Part shown: in pieces, positions 15,601 through 22,544 of the stretch
Numbering within the stretch: position 1 is the first letter of the stretch
How the letters are laid out: each line of letters opens with the position of its first letter
Origin: JAAFKA01 sp043748455
GTDB taxonomy: Bacteria; Bacteroidota; Bacteroidia; Cytophagales; Thermoflexibacteraceae
Direction: 5' to 3'
Assembly: GCA_043748455.1 (NCBI GenBank)
Contig: JAYTNF010000007.1
Span: 1 to 50,942, forward strand
Length of the DNA: 50,942 bases
Position numbers and translations under genes: made by a program
The notes under the pieces: generated by a model
The model's input: the letters and a program-made list of their open reading frames with translations, nothing else
Told to the model about the DNA's origin: nothing
Database searches by the model: none

Positions 15601-16112
15601 CGGAATTTAGGTCTTTGTTTGAAAAAGAATTTGAGTTGAAAGATGCCGAAGGTTTTATTACTTCCGATTGCAGTATTGAAACCGATTTGGAAATTCTTAT
15701 TCCTGATACCTACGTAAAAAGTATTTCTGAAAGGTTGCGTTTGTATTCGCAAGCTGATGATTTGGAAAATCCCGAAGAACTCGAAAAATTCAAAAAAATG
15801 TTGCAAGACAGGTTTGGAAAATTGCCACAGCAAGTCGAAGATTTATTGAAAACTGTGGAATTGCGTTGGGCTGCGGAAAAAGTCGGTTTTGAGAAATTAA
15901 CCTTAAAAAATGATACTTTGAAAGGTTATTTTGTGGCTGCGGAAAAAAATCCGAAGTTTTATCAGTCCGAAGTTTTTGGAAAAGTGCTAAACTTTGCAGG
16001 CAAAAACAAGGCTATTCAACTCAAAGAAATGAACAAAAAATTGATTTTTATTGTCAAGGATATAAAAAGGGTTGGGCAAGCTATTGTGTTGTTGGAGGCA
16101 ATGGGGAAATAG
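12633..16112 (+). CDS. mfd: Transcription-repair coupling factor Mfd
   Basis: The 1159-residue protein has the full Mfd order. An N-terminal UvrB-like region is followed by an RNA polymerase-interaction (CarD-like) domain around residues 475-540 (LQIGDYVTHVEYGVGRFAGL). The superfamily II translocase has Walker A GDVGFGKTE near residue 629 and the DEEQ box (IIDEEQKFGV), and a C-terminal TRCF domain follows. It removes RNA polymerase stalled at DNA lesions and recruits UvrA. About 35-40 residues around 330-363 (rich in Pro and Gly) are encoded by a palindromic G/C-rich repeat and look like an in-frame insertion between the IIEFG block and the KPQQSFNKDF block. All motor motifs are intact, so the protein is probably functional. 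Ten bases separate it from the HEPN gene. Confidence 0.97.
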   Translation: MQTQEFLQTYTKDGIIQVIADTIHNAQNEVIQLKGLVGSLDAVLAAAVFKLKPQYHCFVLADREEAAYFHNDLQNLLEKETEVLFFPTSYKRPYQYEEVENANVLQRAEVLNRISQAKENNRVELIVTYPEALTEKVINQRALLQNTFSAKVGDKVDVSFIEELLHSYEFEKTDFVYEAGQFAVRGGILDVFSYANELPYRIELFGDEIDSIRTFNPMSQLSVNSINSLAIIPNIQTKLLQEVRDSFLRFIPKTTKLWFKDFFTTLEVLEKNYDKALKNFETLVSGDIQLIRHPETLFETAVSFEEISKNFTIIEFGKRLCYNQKNIKERAPQPPNGGVVPLNIEGGTDVISSKTPPVGGWGAGLATFEIEAKPQQSFNKDFNLIAKHLAENQAKHLQNIIAGDVPKQLERLKTIFEEIDKKVKFKSLGIAFREGFIDVQRQIVCYTDHQLFERYHRYRGQEKYSKSKALTLKELQSLQIGDYVTHVEYGVGRFAGLDKVENNGKIQEAIRLVYRDDDVLYVSIHALHKIAKFTGKDGTMPSLSKIGSPEWENKKKSVKKKVKDIAEELIKLYAKRKAAPGFKFSEDNYLQIELESSFIYEDTPDQAKATADVKLDMEKPYPMDRLVCGDVGFGKTEVAIRAAFKAVCDSKQVAILVPTTILAAQHYRTFKSRLENLPCKVDFINRFKSTKEVTQTLKDVAEGKVDILIGTHRLVSKDVKFKDLGLLIIDEEQKFGVSTKEKLKEFKVNVDTLTLTATPIPRTLHFSLMGARDLSVISTPPPNRQPVTTEIHPFNEIVIRDAISYEIERGGQIFFVHNRIGDIEQIAGIILRLVPDAKVCYAHGQMEGDKLEKIMMKFIEGEFDVMVSTNIIESGLDIPNANTIIINNAHNFGVSDLHQMRGRVGRSNRKAFCFLLTPSFQGLSADARKKLSALEEFSDLGDGIKIAMRDLDIRGAGNLLGGEQSGFISDLGFEMYHQVLDEAVKELKETEFRSLFEKEFELKDAEGFITSDCSIETDLEILIPDTYVKSISERLRLYSQADDLENPEELEKFKKMLQDRFGKLPQQVEDLLKTVELRWAAEKVGFEKLTLKNDTLKGYFVAAEKNPKFYQSEVFGKVLNFAGKNKAIQLKEMNKKLIFIVKDIKRVGQAIVLLEAMGK
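13622..13721. repeat. G/C-rich palindromic repeat inserted in frame in mfd
   Basis: The arms 13622-13648 and 13695-13721 are reverse complements at 25 of 27 positions; the outer 17 bases, beginning AGCCCCCCAACCCCCTA, match perfectly. The 46-base centre has a further small palindrome (TGACG...CGTCA). The base composition is completely unlike the AT-rich gene around it. It reads through in frame as a Pro/Gly-rich linker. Confidence 0.9.
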
Positions 16113-16115
16113 GGA

Positions 16116-16157
16116 ACTTAGCTTTTGGAAAGTTTTAAAACTTTCCAAAAGCTAAGT
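16116..16157. terminator. Perfect 42-base palindrome after mfd
   Basis: ACTTAGCTTTTGGAAAGTTTT is followed immediately by its exact reverse complement, giving 21-bp arms with no spacer. It lies 3 bases after the mfd stop and 7 bases before the stop of the convergent gene, so it probably acts as a bidirectional terminator. Confidence 0.7.
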
Positions 16158-16164
16158 AAAAAAA

Positions 16165-16767
16165 TTACACCAAAAAAGACTTTATAATATGATGAAAAAC
16201 ACCTAAAATTTGTGGTAATTCTACTAAATAATAAGTTCGATTGTCAAGAAAAATTTTATTATTCTCTAATTTTAAAAATTTCCATTCTCCTGCTGTTACC
16301 GCACAACCATAAATAAAAGGTACAGGTTTACCTTTTTGCTCATTAAACAACTGTGCTGCATACATTTGTGCAATACATTGTGCCTGTCCGTACTCAAAAT
16401 CCTCATCTTTTGCTTCTACGAATGTAACAATAGGGGCTTGCATTACATTTTTTCGGGGATGCTTGGAAAAGAAAAAATCACATTCGCCTGATAAATCTTT
16501 GGCAATATCTACTGTTAAATCCTCGCCAGAATATAGTGTTACTTGGGTTTCATACTGTAACAATACCTCTAAAAGAATAGGCGAAACTACTCTTTCAGAT
16601 TTTGTTTTTTCATTAGTTAAGGGAGTTCTATCTGCAATAGCTAAGGTTTGCAGCAACCAAGCAGAGGCTTGAACAGGTTCAAGAATGGGAAATAAATTGA
16701 TGTCTATTTCTTCTAATTCTAATTTTGTAAGTGCTTGTTTCAGATTTCTATAATTGCTATATCCCAT
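16165..16767 (-). CDS. PD-(D/E)XK nuclease-like protein
   Basis: The 200-residue protein shows a plausible PD-(D/E)XK core: Asp97 in GECDFFF, then Glu118 and Lys120 in VTFVEAK, followed by a helix with Gln128 and Gln130 (YGQAQCIAQMYAAQL). The family occurs widely as small single-domain proteins in Bacteroidota and cyanobacteria, with unknown substrates. I start at 16767 (MGYSNYRN) because the 49 codons above it encode a hydrophobic, non-family tail and because a TATCTTTG promoter box lies at 16779-16786. The partial gene at the right window edge encodes a paralogue with the same EAK and YGC...W blocks. Confidence 0.72.
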   Translation of the reverse strand: MGYSNYRNLKQALTKLELEEIDINLFPILEPVQASAWLLQTLAIADRTPLTNEKTKSERVVSPILLEVLLQYETQVTLYSGEDLTVDIAKDLSGECDFFFSKHPRKNVMQAPIVTFVEAKDEDFEYGQAQCIAQMYAAQLFNEQKGKPVPFIYGCAVTAGEWKFLKLENNKIFLDNRTYYLVELPQILGVFHHIIKSFLV

Positions 16768-16888
16768 AATTTTTTTTACAAAGATACAATAAAATAGTTG
16801 TTTTTGAAATAAAAATTTAAGGAAAATAAAAAACCTTTCCAAAAGGTAAGCAATGAAAAGGTTTGTTAATTTTATACAAGCAAAATTC

Positions 16889-18790
16889 TTAATAATCTGT
16901 ATTTTGTGGGTCAAAATTAGTCCAACCTACTATCCAATTTGTATTACCAAAAGCACCAACAAAAGTAACTTTTTCAAAAATTGCACTCTGTAATCTTGCA
17001 TTTGTGAAACTACCCAAAGTTAATAAGTTAGAATTTGCAGCAGGCATTAAAGTTGTCATTGGACTTGCCATATTAATAGACGAAATTCCAATAGCTTGCA
17101 AAGAAGTTTGTGTTTTATTGTTTTTTACAGCAATATTCCACCAATCTAATATTGTTTGTGGAGCATCATCAACAATAGTTGCAACACTTGTTAATGATAA
17201 TATAGCTAAATTTTTGCCATTTGCAGCCAAAGTAGTGTTTTCTACGGTCAATAAACCTGCTACTGCGTCTGCTTGCGTGGTTGTACCATCTACGTGAATA
17301 CCAACAGGATAACCTGTTAAAATAGAATTGAAAATAGATTGACGAGTATTTCTACGCAAATGTGCAGCACAACCAAATTGCGGTGCAATGTTTGCAACAC
17401 CTCTATCCAAGGCACCAATAATAGTCATATTAGAAAAATTTGCACTTGTACGAGGCATTAATTCACTTGCTGGATTATCATTATCAGATTCAAAACCATT
17501 AGAATTTGATTGGTCAGCAATTTGTGGGTCACGAATACCTAAACCAAATTGCACATTGCCCGAAAAGCCATAATCTGTATCAAAATCATCATCCCAACCT
17601 CTGTGTGCAATTAAATACTTAGCATTTACAGTACCACCAAACCACTCAAAACTATCATCACCCGAATAAGAAACTTGCACATATTCAATAGTTGTACCAG
17701 CACCAACGCCACCAAGTGTAAGTCCATTTATTTCATTATTTGGTGTAATTGCTACTCCTGCAAACTCAATACGTATATATTTTAAAATACCTGAATTATC
17801 GTTAATATCATTTCCTCCATAGGGTGCATTATCTACTCCTTCAATATTTGTATTACTCGATTTGTTAGTTGGTGCATTGCCTAATAAAATAATACCACCC
17901 CAGTCGCCATAGTTTCTCGAACCTTTTGGCTGTGCAGATGTGAATACAATAGGTTTTAAAATTGTACCCTCTGCATTAATTTTTGCACCTCGTTCAATAA
18001 CTAATGTACCTATTGTTTGTTTGTCTCCCAAAATAATTGTGCCAGCTTCTATTGTTAGTGTTACGCCTGCTTTCACACGAACAACGCCTTTTAATAAATA
18101 TTTCTTATCATTTGTCCAATTAGTATTTACTGAAATTGTAGTTATGTTTCCATCAATAATACTAATTGTTGATGTAGGTGGTGTTACAGAATTACAACCA
18201 TAAATAGCACAGATGCCTTGTTGGTCATCTTTGTCTAAATAGCGGTGTGAACCTGCATAAGAAGGAAACATTAAAGCATTAGGGTTATTAGAATGGTCTA
18301 ATCCCAATGCGTGTCCTATTTCGTGAGCTGCAACTGTTATCCAATCAATAGGTTCTTCAATATTATTTTTAATATTAACAGTCCATTGTTCTTCATTATC
18401 AAAATGTATTGTACCAGCATTTGTGGTAGGTGGTGGGAAAAAACCGTGAGCAAGTGTGCCTCCTTTTCCATCAAAATTTCTTCCATCTCCGTGATTAGAT
18501 GAAGCAAAAGATAGCTTTATGTCTGCCTTGTCTTTTTGACTTACTTCAATAAAAGTCAATTTAGTATTTTGCTGCCAAATATCAAAAGCTTGGCGTGCCG
18601 TTTGACTGTTCATAACGGAGTTACCAGTTTCAATATAGTATGTTAAGTTTGTTTTGTCCCATTTTCTACCTCTTAGTGTGAAGTCGTTTGTAACATCGTG
18701 GTCATCATATTGGCTTTTTTTCTGTATTTTTTCTACTTCTTGACAACTAAGCACAAATAAAAAAAGAAAAATATTAACTAAATATTTCAT
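16889..18790 (-). CDS. Lipoprotein with matrixin metalloprotease and beta-helix-like domains
   Basis: A lipobox (FVLSC, Cys16) predicts a lipid anchor in the envelope. Residues 30-210 form a zinc metallopeptidase of the M10 matrixin type: HEIGHALGLDH at 156-166 with the Met-turn ALMFP (Met174). No cysteine-switch propeptide is visible. From about residue 220 to the end (633) the protein resembles the repetitive beta-helix-like surface lipoproteins of Bacteroidota (VRVKAGVTLTIEAGTII, GDWGGIILLGNAPT, GVGAGTTIEYVQVSYSGDDSFEWFGG). It probably digests protein outside the cytoplasm, with the second domain binding a surface or polymer. I start at 18790 (MKYLVN), where the signal peptide begins. No T9SS C-terminal sorting domain is seen. 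Confidence 0.88.
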   Translation of the reverse strand: MKYLVNIFLFLFVLSCQEVEKIQKKSQYDDHDVTNDFTLRGRKWDKTNLTYYIETGNSVMNSQTARQAFDIWQQNTKLTFIEVSQKDKADIKLSFASSNHGDGRNFDGKGGTLAHGFFPPPTTNAGTIHFDNEEQWTVNIKNNIEEPIDWITVAAHEIGHALGLDHSNNPNALMFPSYAGSHRYLDKDDQQGICAIYGCNSVTPPTSTISIIDGNITTISVNTNWTNDKKYLLKGVVRVKAGVTLTIEAGTIILGDKQTIGTLVIERGAKINAEGTILKPIVFTSAQPKGSRNYGDWGGIILLGNAPTNKSSNTNIEGVDNAPYGGNDINDNSGILKYIRIEFAGVAITPNNEINGLTLGGVGAGTTIEYVQVSYSGDDSFEWFGGTVNAKYLIAHRGWDDDFDTDYGFSGNVQFGLGIRDPQIADQSNSNGFESDNDNPASELMPRTSANFSNMTIIGALDRGVANIAPQFGCAAHLRRNTRQSIFNSILTGYPVGIHVDGTTTQADAVAGLLTVENTTLAANGKNLAILSLTSVATIVDDAPQTILDWWNIAVKNNKTQTSLQAIGISSINMASPMTTLMPAANSNLLTLGSFTNARLQSAIFEKVTFVGAFGNTNWIVGWTNFDPQNTDY

Positions 18791-18824
18791 ATTGTAATTA
18801 ATTTTAAAGTAAATTTTCAACAAA

Positions 18825-19018
18825 TGATTAAGCCTATCTTAGTACAAAATTTTGTACTAATGCGAATATTGGGTTGAAAAAAAGCCCTCATTTTGACCTG
18901 TATAACGGACTTTATTCCATTTATTAAATTTACGAAACGGAATAAAGTGCATTATAAAGGTTAATTTGCAAGATTCTTGTTTTCAACCCAATATTCGCAT
19001 TACTAAGATAGGTTTAAT
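18825..19018. repeat. Intergenic inverted-repeat element with nested palindromes
   Basis: The right arm 18981-19018 is matched in reverse by the left side (18825-18844 plus 18859-18880), except that the left arm carries about 15 extra bases that create the palindrome AGTACAAAATTTTGTACT (18841-18858). A 20-base block, ATGCGAATATTGGGTTGAAA, and its complement pair exactly. Inside, ACTTTATTCC and GGAATAAAGT form another stem. The element fills the space between the CHAP gene and the metalloprotease gene. Confidence 0.75.
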
Positions 19019-19027
19019 ATTAAAAAA

Positions 19028-19483
19028 TTATGGTCTGTAATAACCAACTATTTTAAATTTTGCAGGTGTATCGGTTCTTTTAGTACAAGTGCCTCCATTG
19101 CTGCCCTCTAAAATGGTAATAGTCCCATCTGAATTAACACTTTCAACATAAGCAATATGTCCATTGAGGACATATTTAGCACTAATAGCAGGCATAATGG
19201 CAGCATAGCCTTTGGCTGGTGTGTAAGCATTAATAATGTTTTTCTTGGCTTGATAATATTCTAAGCCATAAGGCAATGAAGGAATTTTACATCTGGTGTA
19301 AAGTACACAATTTCCACAGTTAGGGCATTTTGATAAATCTGCTGCATCAGCACTTGTTATATCTGATGAAAAACTATCAGAACTTGCTTCTATGTTTTCT
19401 TCTTTTGTACACGAAGAAACCACGACAGTAGTTATAGTTGTTATTCCAACAACAATTGCAAGTATTAAAGATTTTATTATCAT
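19028..19483 (-). CDS. CHAP-domain lipoprotein (putative peptidoglycan amidase/endopeptidase)
   Basis: The 151-residue protein has a signal peptide and lipobox VVSSC (Cys25). A small CHAP domain follows with candidate catalytic residues Cys59 (CPNCGNCVLYTR), His109 (LNGHIAYVE) and Glu126 (ITILEGSN). CHAP enzymes cleave amide bonds in peptidoglycan or act as amidases or peptidases; anchoring points to the envelope. I start at 19483 (MIIKSLIL), the residue at which the signal peptide begins. The gene is divergent from the XRE regulator and their shared upstream region contains a likely operator, so the regulator may control it. Confidence 0.85.
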   Translation of the reverse strand: MIIKSLILAIVVGITTITTVVVSSCTKEENIEASSDSFSSDITSADAADLSKCPNCGNCVLYTRCKIPSLPYGLEYYQAKKNIINAYTPAKGYAAIMPAISAKYVLNGHIAYVESVNSDGTITILEGSNGGTCTKRTDTPAKFKIVGYYRP

Positions 19484-19522
19484 ACAAATTAGATAAAAGG
19501 TATAAAATTTATTTTCAATTTT

Positions 19523-19556
19523 CTTATTGCAAATTTTGTAATATATTTGCAATAAG
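19523..19556. promoter_or_regulatory. Candidate XRE operator overlapping a promoter
   Basis: CTTATTGCAAAT (19523-19534) and ATTTGCAATAAG (19545-19556) are perfect 12-bp inverted arms around a 10-base spacer. The right half overlaps the Bacteroidota -7 box TATATTTG at 19542-19549, which points to the XRE gene. This is the expected place for autoregulation and for control of the divergent CHAP gene. Confidence 0.6.
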
Positions 19557-19596
19557 AAAAACCACATTTCCACCTATTTAAAATCTATTTTCGGTT

Positions 19597-20013
19597 ATGA
19601 AACTAAAAGTTGGTGAAAAACTCTATGCAATTAGAGATAAACAAAATAAAAATCAAGCTGAAATGGCTGAATTATTAGGGCTATCAATTTCTGCCTATCA
19701 GAGGGTAGAACGAAATGAAACTTTTGTAACCTATGAGCAACTTCTAAGTTTTGCGAAAACATTAGAAATCCCTATTCAAGAGTTTCTACCTGATACTATC
19801 ACATTAAATAATACAAATAATCAAAATGGGCAAGGCGGAATGATATTAGGAAACATTTACAACAACTACAATTATTCAGATGAGGAAACCAAAAGTGAAA
19901 TAATATTGAAAGATAAAGAAATTGAGTTTTTGAAAGAAAAGAATACCTTTTTAGAAAAAGAAATCGAAAACCTAAAAGAAATCAACAGCTTTTTGAGAGA
20001 GAAAACGAAATAA
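19597..20013 (+). CDS. XRE-family helix-turn-helix regulator with C-terminal coiled coil
   Basis: Residues 5-65 are a Cro/CI-type HTH (KLYAIRDKQNKNQAEMAELLGLSISAYQRVER). An Asn/Gly-rich linker (about 70-95) leads to a Lys/Glu-rich coiled coil from residue 97 to the end, likely for dimer or tetramer formation. It probably represses its own promoter and the divergent CHAP gene through the inverted repeat at 19523-19556. The last 53 bases of the gene are repeated at 20698-20750 with one mismatch, which shows local duplication. A promoter-like sequence follows its stop. Confidence 0.9.
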   Translation: MKLKVGEKLYAIRDKQNKNQAEMAELLGLSISAYQRVERNETFVTYEQLLSFAKTLEIPIQEFLPDTITLNNTNNQNGQGGMILGNIYNNYNYSDEETKSEIILKDKEIEFLKEKNTFLEKEIENLKEINSFLREKTK

Positions 20014-20025
20014 TTTGTAACTTTG
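19993..20025 (+). promoter_or_regulatory. Candidate promoter at the end of the XRE gene
   Basis: TTG at 19993-19995 and TAACTTTG at 20018-20025 are separated by 22 bases, close to the spacing seen at other promoters in this window. No gene starts after it on the plus strand; a T-tailed terminator follows at 20111-20147. Confidence 0.4.
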
Positions 20026-20031
20026 TCATTG

Positions 20032-20147
20032 AAAGGAAACCAAACCGTTTTGGACGTTGCAATGGAGGACTTTTTTTAGGAAAAGGGACATACCATATTG
20101 GTCGAATTTCTAAGGTCTTTTGTAGAAACAAAAGACCTTATTTTTTT
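20032..20147 (+). ncRNA. Candidate small RNA of about 115 nt
   Basis: The segment lies between a promoter-like TTG-N22-TAACTTTG (19993-20025) and an intrinsic terminator with a T7 tail. It has no open frame of note and contains a short hairpin CCAAA-CCG-TTTTGG near 20040. It resembles no RNA family that I recognise (not SRP, 6S or tmRNA). It could equally be the 3' untranslated region of the XRE gene. Confidence 0.3.
20111..20147 (+). terminator. Intrinsic terminator
   Basis: TAAGGTCTTTT (20111-20121) pairs perfectly with AAAAGACCTTA (20130-20140), and seven T follow. The T-run is only on the plus-strand side, so it serves the XRE gene or the candidate RNA. It overlaps the stop codon of the convergent gene. 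Confidence 0.85.
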
Positions 20148-20578
20148 ATGTAAATGGTGCTAACCACTAAACGGTTTTTTTTGCCTTTTTTCTTCACTAT
20201 TCTAATTTCCAAGACTACAAAATGCGTATTTTGTAATTGTTTTTGAAATCTTAGCAGAGGTTTTCCTGTTGCCCACGAAATACCTATACTTTCAATTTTA
20301 TCAGCATTTGTAATCACATCAATAACTTTTGTAAAATCAATTTTTGTGATACCAACTTGCTGCAAATTCTTTTCTGTATAATCAGAATGTCTATTTACTG
20401 CGTGAATAATACCATAACTATCTAATGAAATAAGAAAATCTATCAAGTCAAAACCCGTTGCTTTTTGTATTTTCTGTGCCAATTTGCTATCAACAACACC
20501 GATATCTATGCTTTTAAATTCATTTGTTCCGTTAAAAGCTAATTCAAATAGTTCTTCTATTGCTTTAAAAATATCCAT
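20138..20578 (-). CDS. PBECR-like nuclease-fold protein
   Basis: The 146-residue protein has the layout of phage barnase-EndoU-ColicinE5/D-RelE-like (PBECR) domains. HAVNRHSDYTEKNLQQVGITKIDFTKVIDVITNADKI is followed by a strand pair ending in VVLEIRIVKKKGKKNRLVVSTIYIKK. The early His-Arg-His segment and late basic strands are candidate RNase residues. Such domains are mostly found as phage-delivered or polymorphic toxins; here it stands alone without a secretion domain. It is convergent with the XRE gene and no obvious antitoxin gene adjoins it. The fold assignment rests on pattern only. Confidence 0.6.
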   Translation of the reverse strand: MDIFKAIEELFELAFNGTNEFKSIDIGVVDSKLAQKIQKATGFDLIDFLISLDSYGIIHAVNRHSDYTEKNLQQVGITKIDFTKVIDVITNADKIESIGISWATGKPLLRFQKQLQNTHFVVLEIRIVKKKGKKNRLVVSTIYIKK

Positions 20579-20697
20579 TTAGTTTTTTTACAAAGAAAAT
20601 AAAAATTATTTAAAGATATTAATTAGTTTACTAAATATTTATATTAGACTTTTGTAAAGGTTTAATATGAAAGAAAAAAATCACTTCTTTACAAACC

Positions 20698-20778
20698 GAA
20701 ATCGAAAACCTAAAAGAAATCAACAGTTTTTTGAGAGAGAAAACGAAATAGTAAAATAAGCTATTGTGTTGTTGGAGG
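20698..20778 (+). pseudogene. Joined copies of the XRE tail and the mfd tail
   Basis: Bases 20698-20750 repeat 19960-20012 (the end of the XRE gene) with one mismatch. Seven bases later, 20758-20778 repeat 21 bases of the mfd 3' end (16078-16098) exactly. Neither is preceded by the rest of its gene. The segment is debris from rearrangements that placed two unrelated gene ends together. Confidence 0.8.
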
Positions 20779-20884
20779 AAATAGAAAATTGAAGTTTTTT
20801 ATAATAAATTTTGATATTCTAAATTAAATTTTATATTTTTATTTACAAATTGCGAAAAACATAAAAAAAGACAAGAAAATAGCA

Positions 20885-21206
20885 ATGTTAACCTTAGTAG
20901 ATGTTTTGCAGATTGGCAGACCTCGTGAAATCAAAATAGCCATACAAGAACTTCAACAACTTTTCTACCCTCAAAAAACAGCCTAATGAACCAACATTTA
21001 AGCATTATCCGTATTAAAGCAGTAGCCAATTTATTAAGTTCGTTAAAAGACAAAATTGTTTTGTAGGTGGCGCAACAGTTGCTTTATATGTACCCAAAGA
21101 AATAACAATGGAAGTACTTGATAATTGTATATTTAATTTATCACATGTTCGTTTACCATTACCTAAGTTTGAAATAAAGCTTTTTTTTGAAGTAGTTTTT
21201 ATGTAA
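20885..21206 (+). pseudogene. Frameshifted nucleotidyltransferase-like remnant with a small leader frame
   Basis: A 33-codon frame (20885-20986, MLTLVDVLQIGRPREIK...) overlaps the next ATG as TAATG. The second frame (MNQHLSIIRIKAVANLLSSLKDKIV) stops at 21064-21066. Restoring one T before GTAGGT gives FVGGATVALYVP, typical of the first motif of a nucleotidyltransferase-fold gene. The rest of the enzyme is missing and the frame ends at 21206. It is probably the remains of a two-gene TA-like module. Confidence 0.5.
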
Positions 21207-21216
21207 AACATTGATA

Positions 21217-21257
21217 TTCAAACCTCATAAGGTCTTAAAGACTTTATGAGGTTTGAA
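21217..21257. terminator. Long hairpin after ald
   Basis: The arms 21217-21236 and 21238-21257 match at 19 of 20 positions around a one-base loop. It lies 4 bases after the ald stop on the minus strand and is the likely terminator of that gene. Confidence 0.65.
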
Positions 21258-21261
21258 TGAA

Positions 21262-22392
21262 TTAAGCAACTGCTGAACCTTGCAAAACCTCTTTCAATGG
21301 CGTGTAAGGCAAGTTCCATGCTTCTGAAACAGCTTTATAAACAATTTTTCCGTTTACAACATTCAAGCCTAATTCTAATTCTTTACTTTCCGAACAAGCC
21401 TTTTCCCAACCTTTATTTGCTAATTGAATAACATAAGGCAAAGTTGCATTAGTCAAAGCAATAGTAGAAGTATAAGGCACAGCACCTGGCATATTTGCTA
21501 CGCAATAATGCACAACTCCGTCAATAATATACGTTGGGTCTTCGTGAGTTGTTGCTTTTGTAGTTTCAAAACAACCACCTTGGTCAACCGCAACATCAAC
21601 CATTACCGTACCAGGACGCATCATTTTAAGCATATTTCTTGTGATTAAAGAAGGAGCTTTGGCACCTGGGATTAAAACTGCACCAATAATTAAATCAGCA
21701 GTTTTAATTTCTTCCATAATGTTATATTTTGTCGACATTAAGCAAGTTACGTTTGCGGGCATAATTTCATCTAAATAACGCAATCTTTGTAAATTTACGT
21801 CCATTAAAGTAACTTTTGCACCCAAACCTGCTGCCATTTTTGCAGCTTGTGTACCTACAATACCACCACCTAAAACCAAAACATTTGCAGGTTTTACACC
21901 AGGAACACCACCTAATAAAATACCACGTCCTTTGATTGGTTTTTCTAAATATTTTGCACCTTCTTGAACAGACATTCTGCCCGCAACTTCCGACATTGGA
22001 ATTAATAAAGGCAAACTTCTATCAGCTTTTTCCACCGTTTCGTATGCCAAACAAACAGATTTGTTTTTTAACATTGCATGCGTTAAAGGTTCTGACGAAG
22101 CAAAGTGAAAATAAGTAAATAATAATTGTCCTTCTTTAATCAGTGGATATTCAGAGGCAATTGGCTCTTTTACTTTCACAATCATTTCTGCTATAGCATA
22201 AATTTCCTCGATAGTGTTTAATATTTTTGCACCAACTGAAACATATTCTTCATCTGTAAAGCCACTACCTTCCCCAGAAGTGCTTTGCATATAGACAGTG
22301 TGTCCACGTTCTACTAATTCTGTAACGCCAGACGGTGTCATGCCGACACGGTTTTCGTTATTTTTAATCTCTTTTGGAACTCCGATAATCAT
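21262..22392 (-). CDS. ald: Alanine dehydrogenase
   Basis: The 376-residue protein has the family start MIIGVPKEIKNNENRVGMTP, the KVKEP lysine region (near residue 75), the FTYFHFA segment with the conserved histidine, and a Rossmann NAD-binding stretch VLVLGGGIVGTQAAKMAAGLGAKVTLMD. It oxidises L-alanine to pyruvate and ammonium with NAD+, or runs in reverse, in the cytoplasm. The length equals the family norm and all motifs are present. It is monocistronic, with a hairpin at its 3' end. Confidence 0.96.
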   Translation of the reverse strand: MIIGVPKEIKNNENRVGMTPSGVTELVERGHTVYMQSTSGEGSGFTDEEYVSVGAKILNTIEEIYAIAEMIVKVKEPIASEYPLIKEGQLLFTYFHFASSEPLTHAMLKNKSVCLAYETVEKADRSLPLLIPMSEVAGRMSVQEGAKYLEKPIKGRGILLGGVPGVKPANVLVLGGGIVGTQAAKMAAGLGAKVTLMDVNLQRLRYLDEIMPANVTCLMSTKYNIMEEIKTADLIIGAVLIPGAKAPSLITRNMLKMMRPGTVMVDVAVDQGGCFETTKATTHEDPTYIIDGVVHYCVANMPGAVPYTSTIALTNATLPYVIQLANKGWEKACSESKELELGLNVVNGKIVYKAVSEAWNLPYTPLKEVLQGSAVA

Positions 22393-22544
22393 TGCTGTAT
22401 GTGTTTTGGTGTGTTAAAATAATAAAGTTAATTAAATTTTAATTGACTGTAAAGCTACTTATTTTCATGCAACTACAAATATTTTAGACAGTTTTTTTAG
22501 TTGTTTGAATTTTTGTTAGCTTTGAAAAAGTAATTTTATTTACC

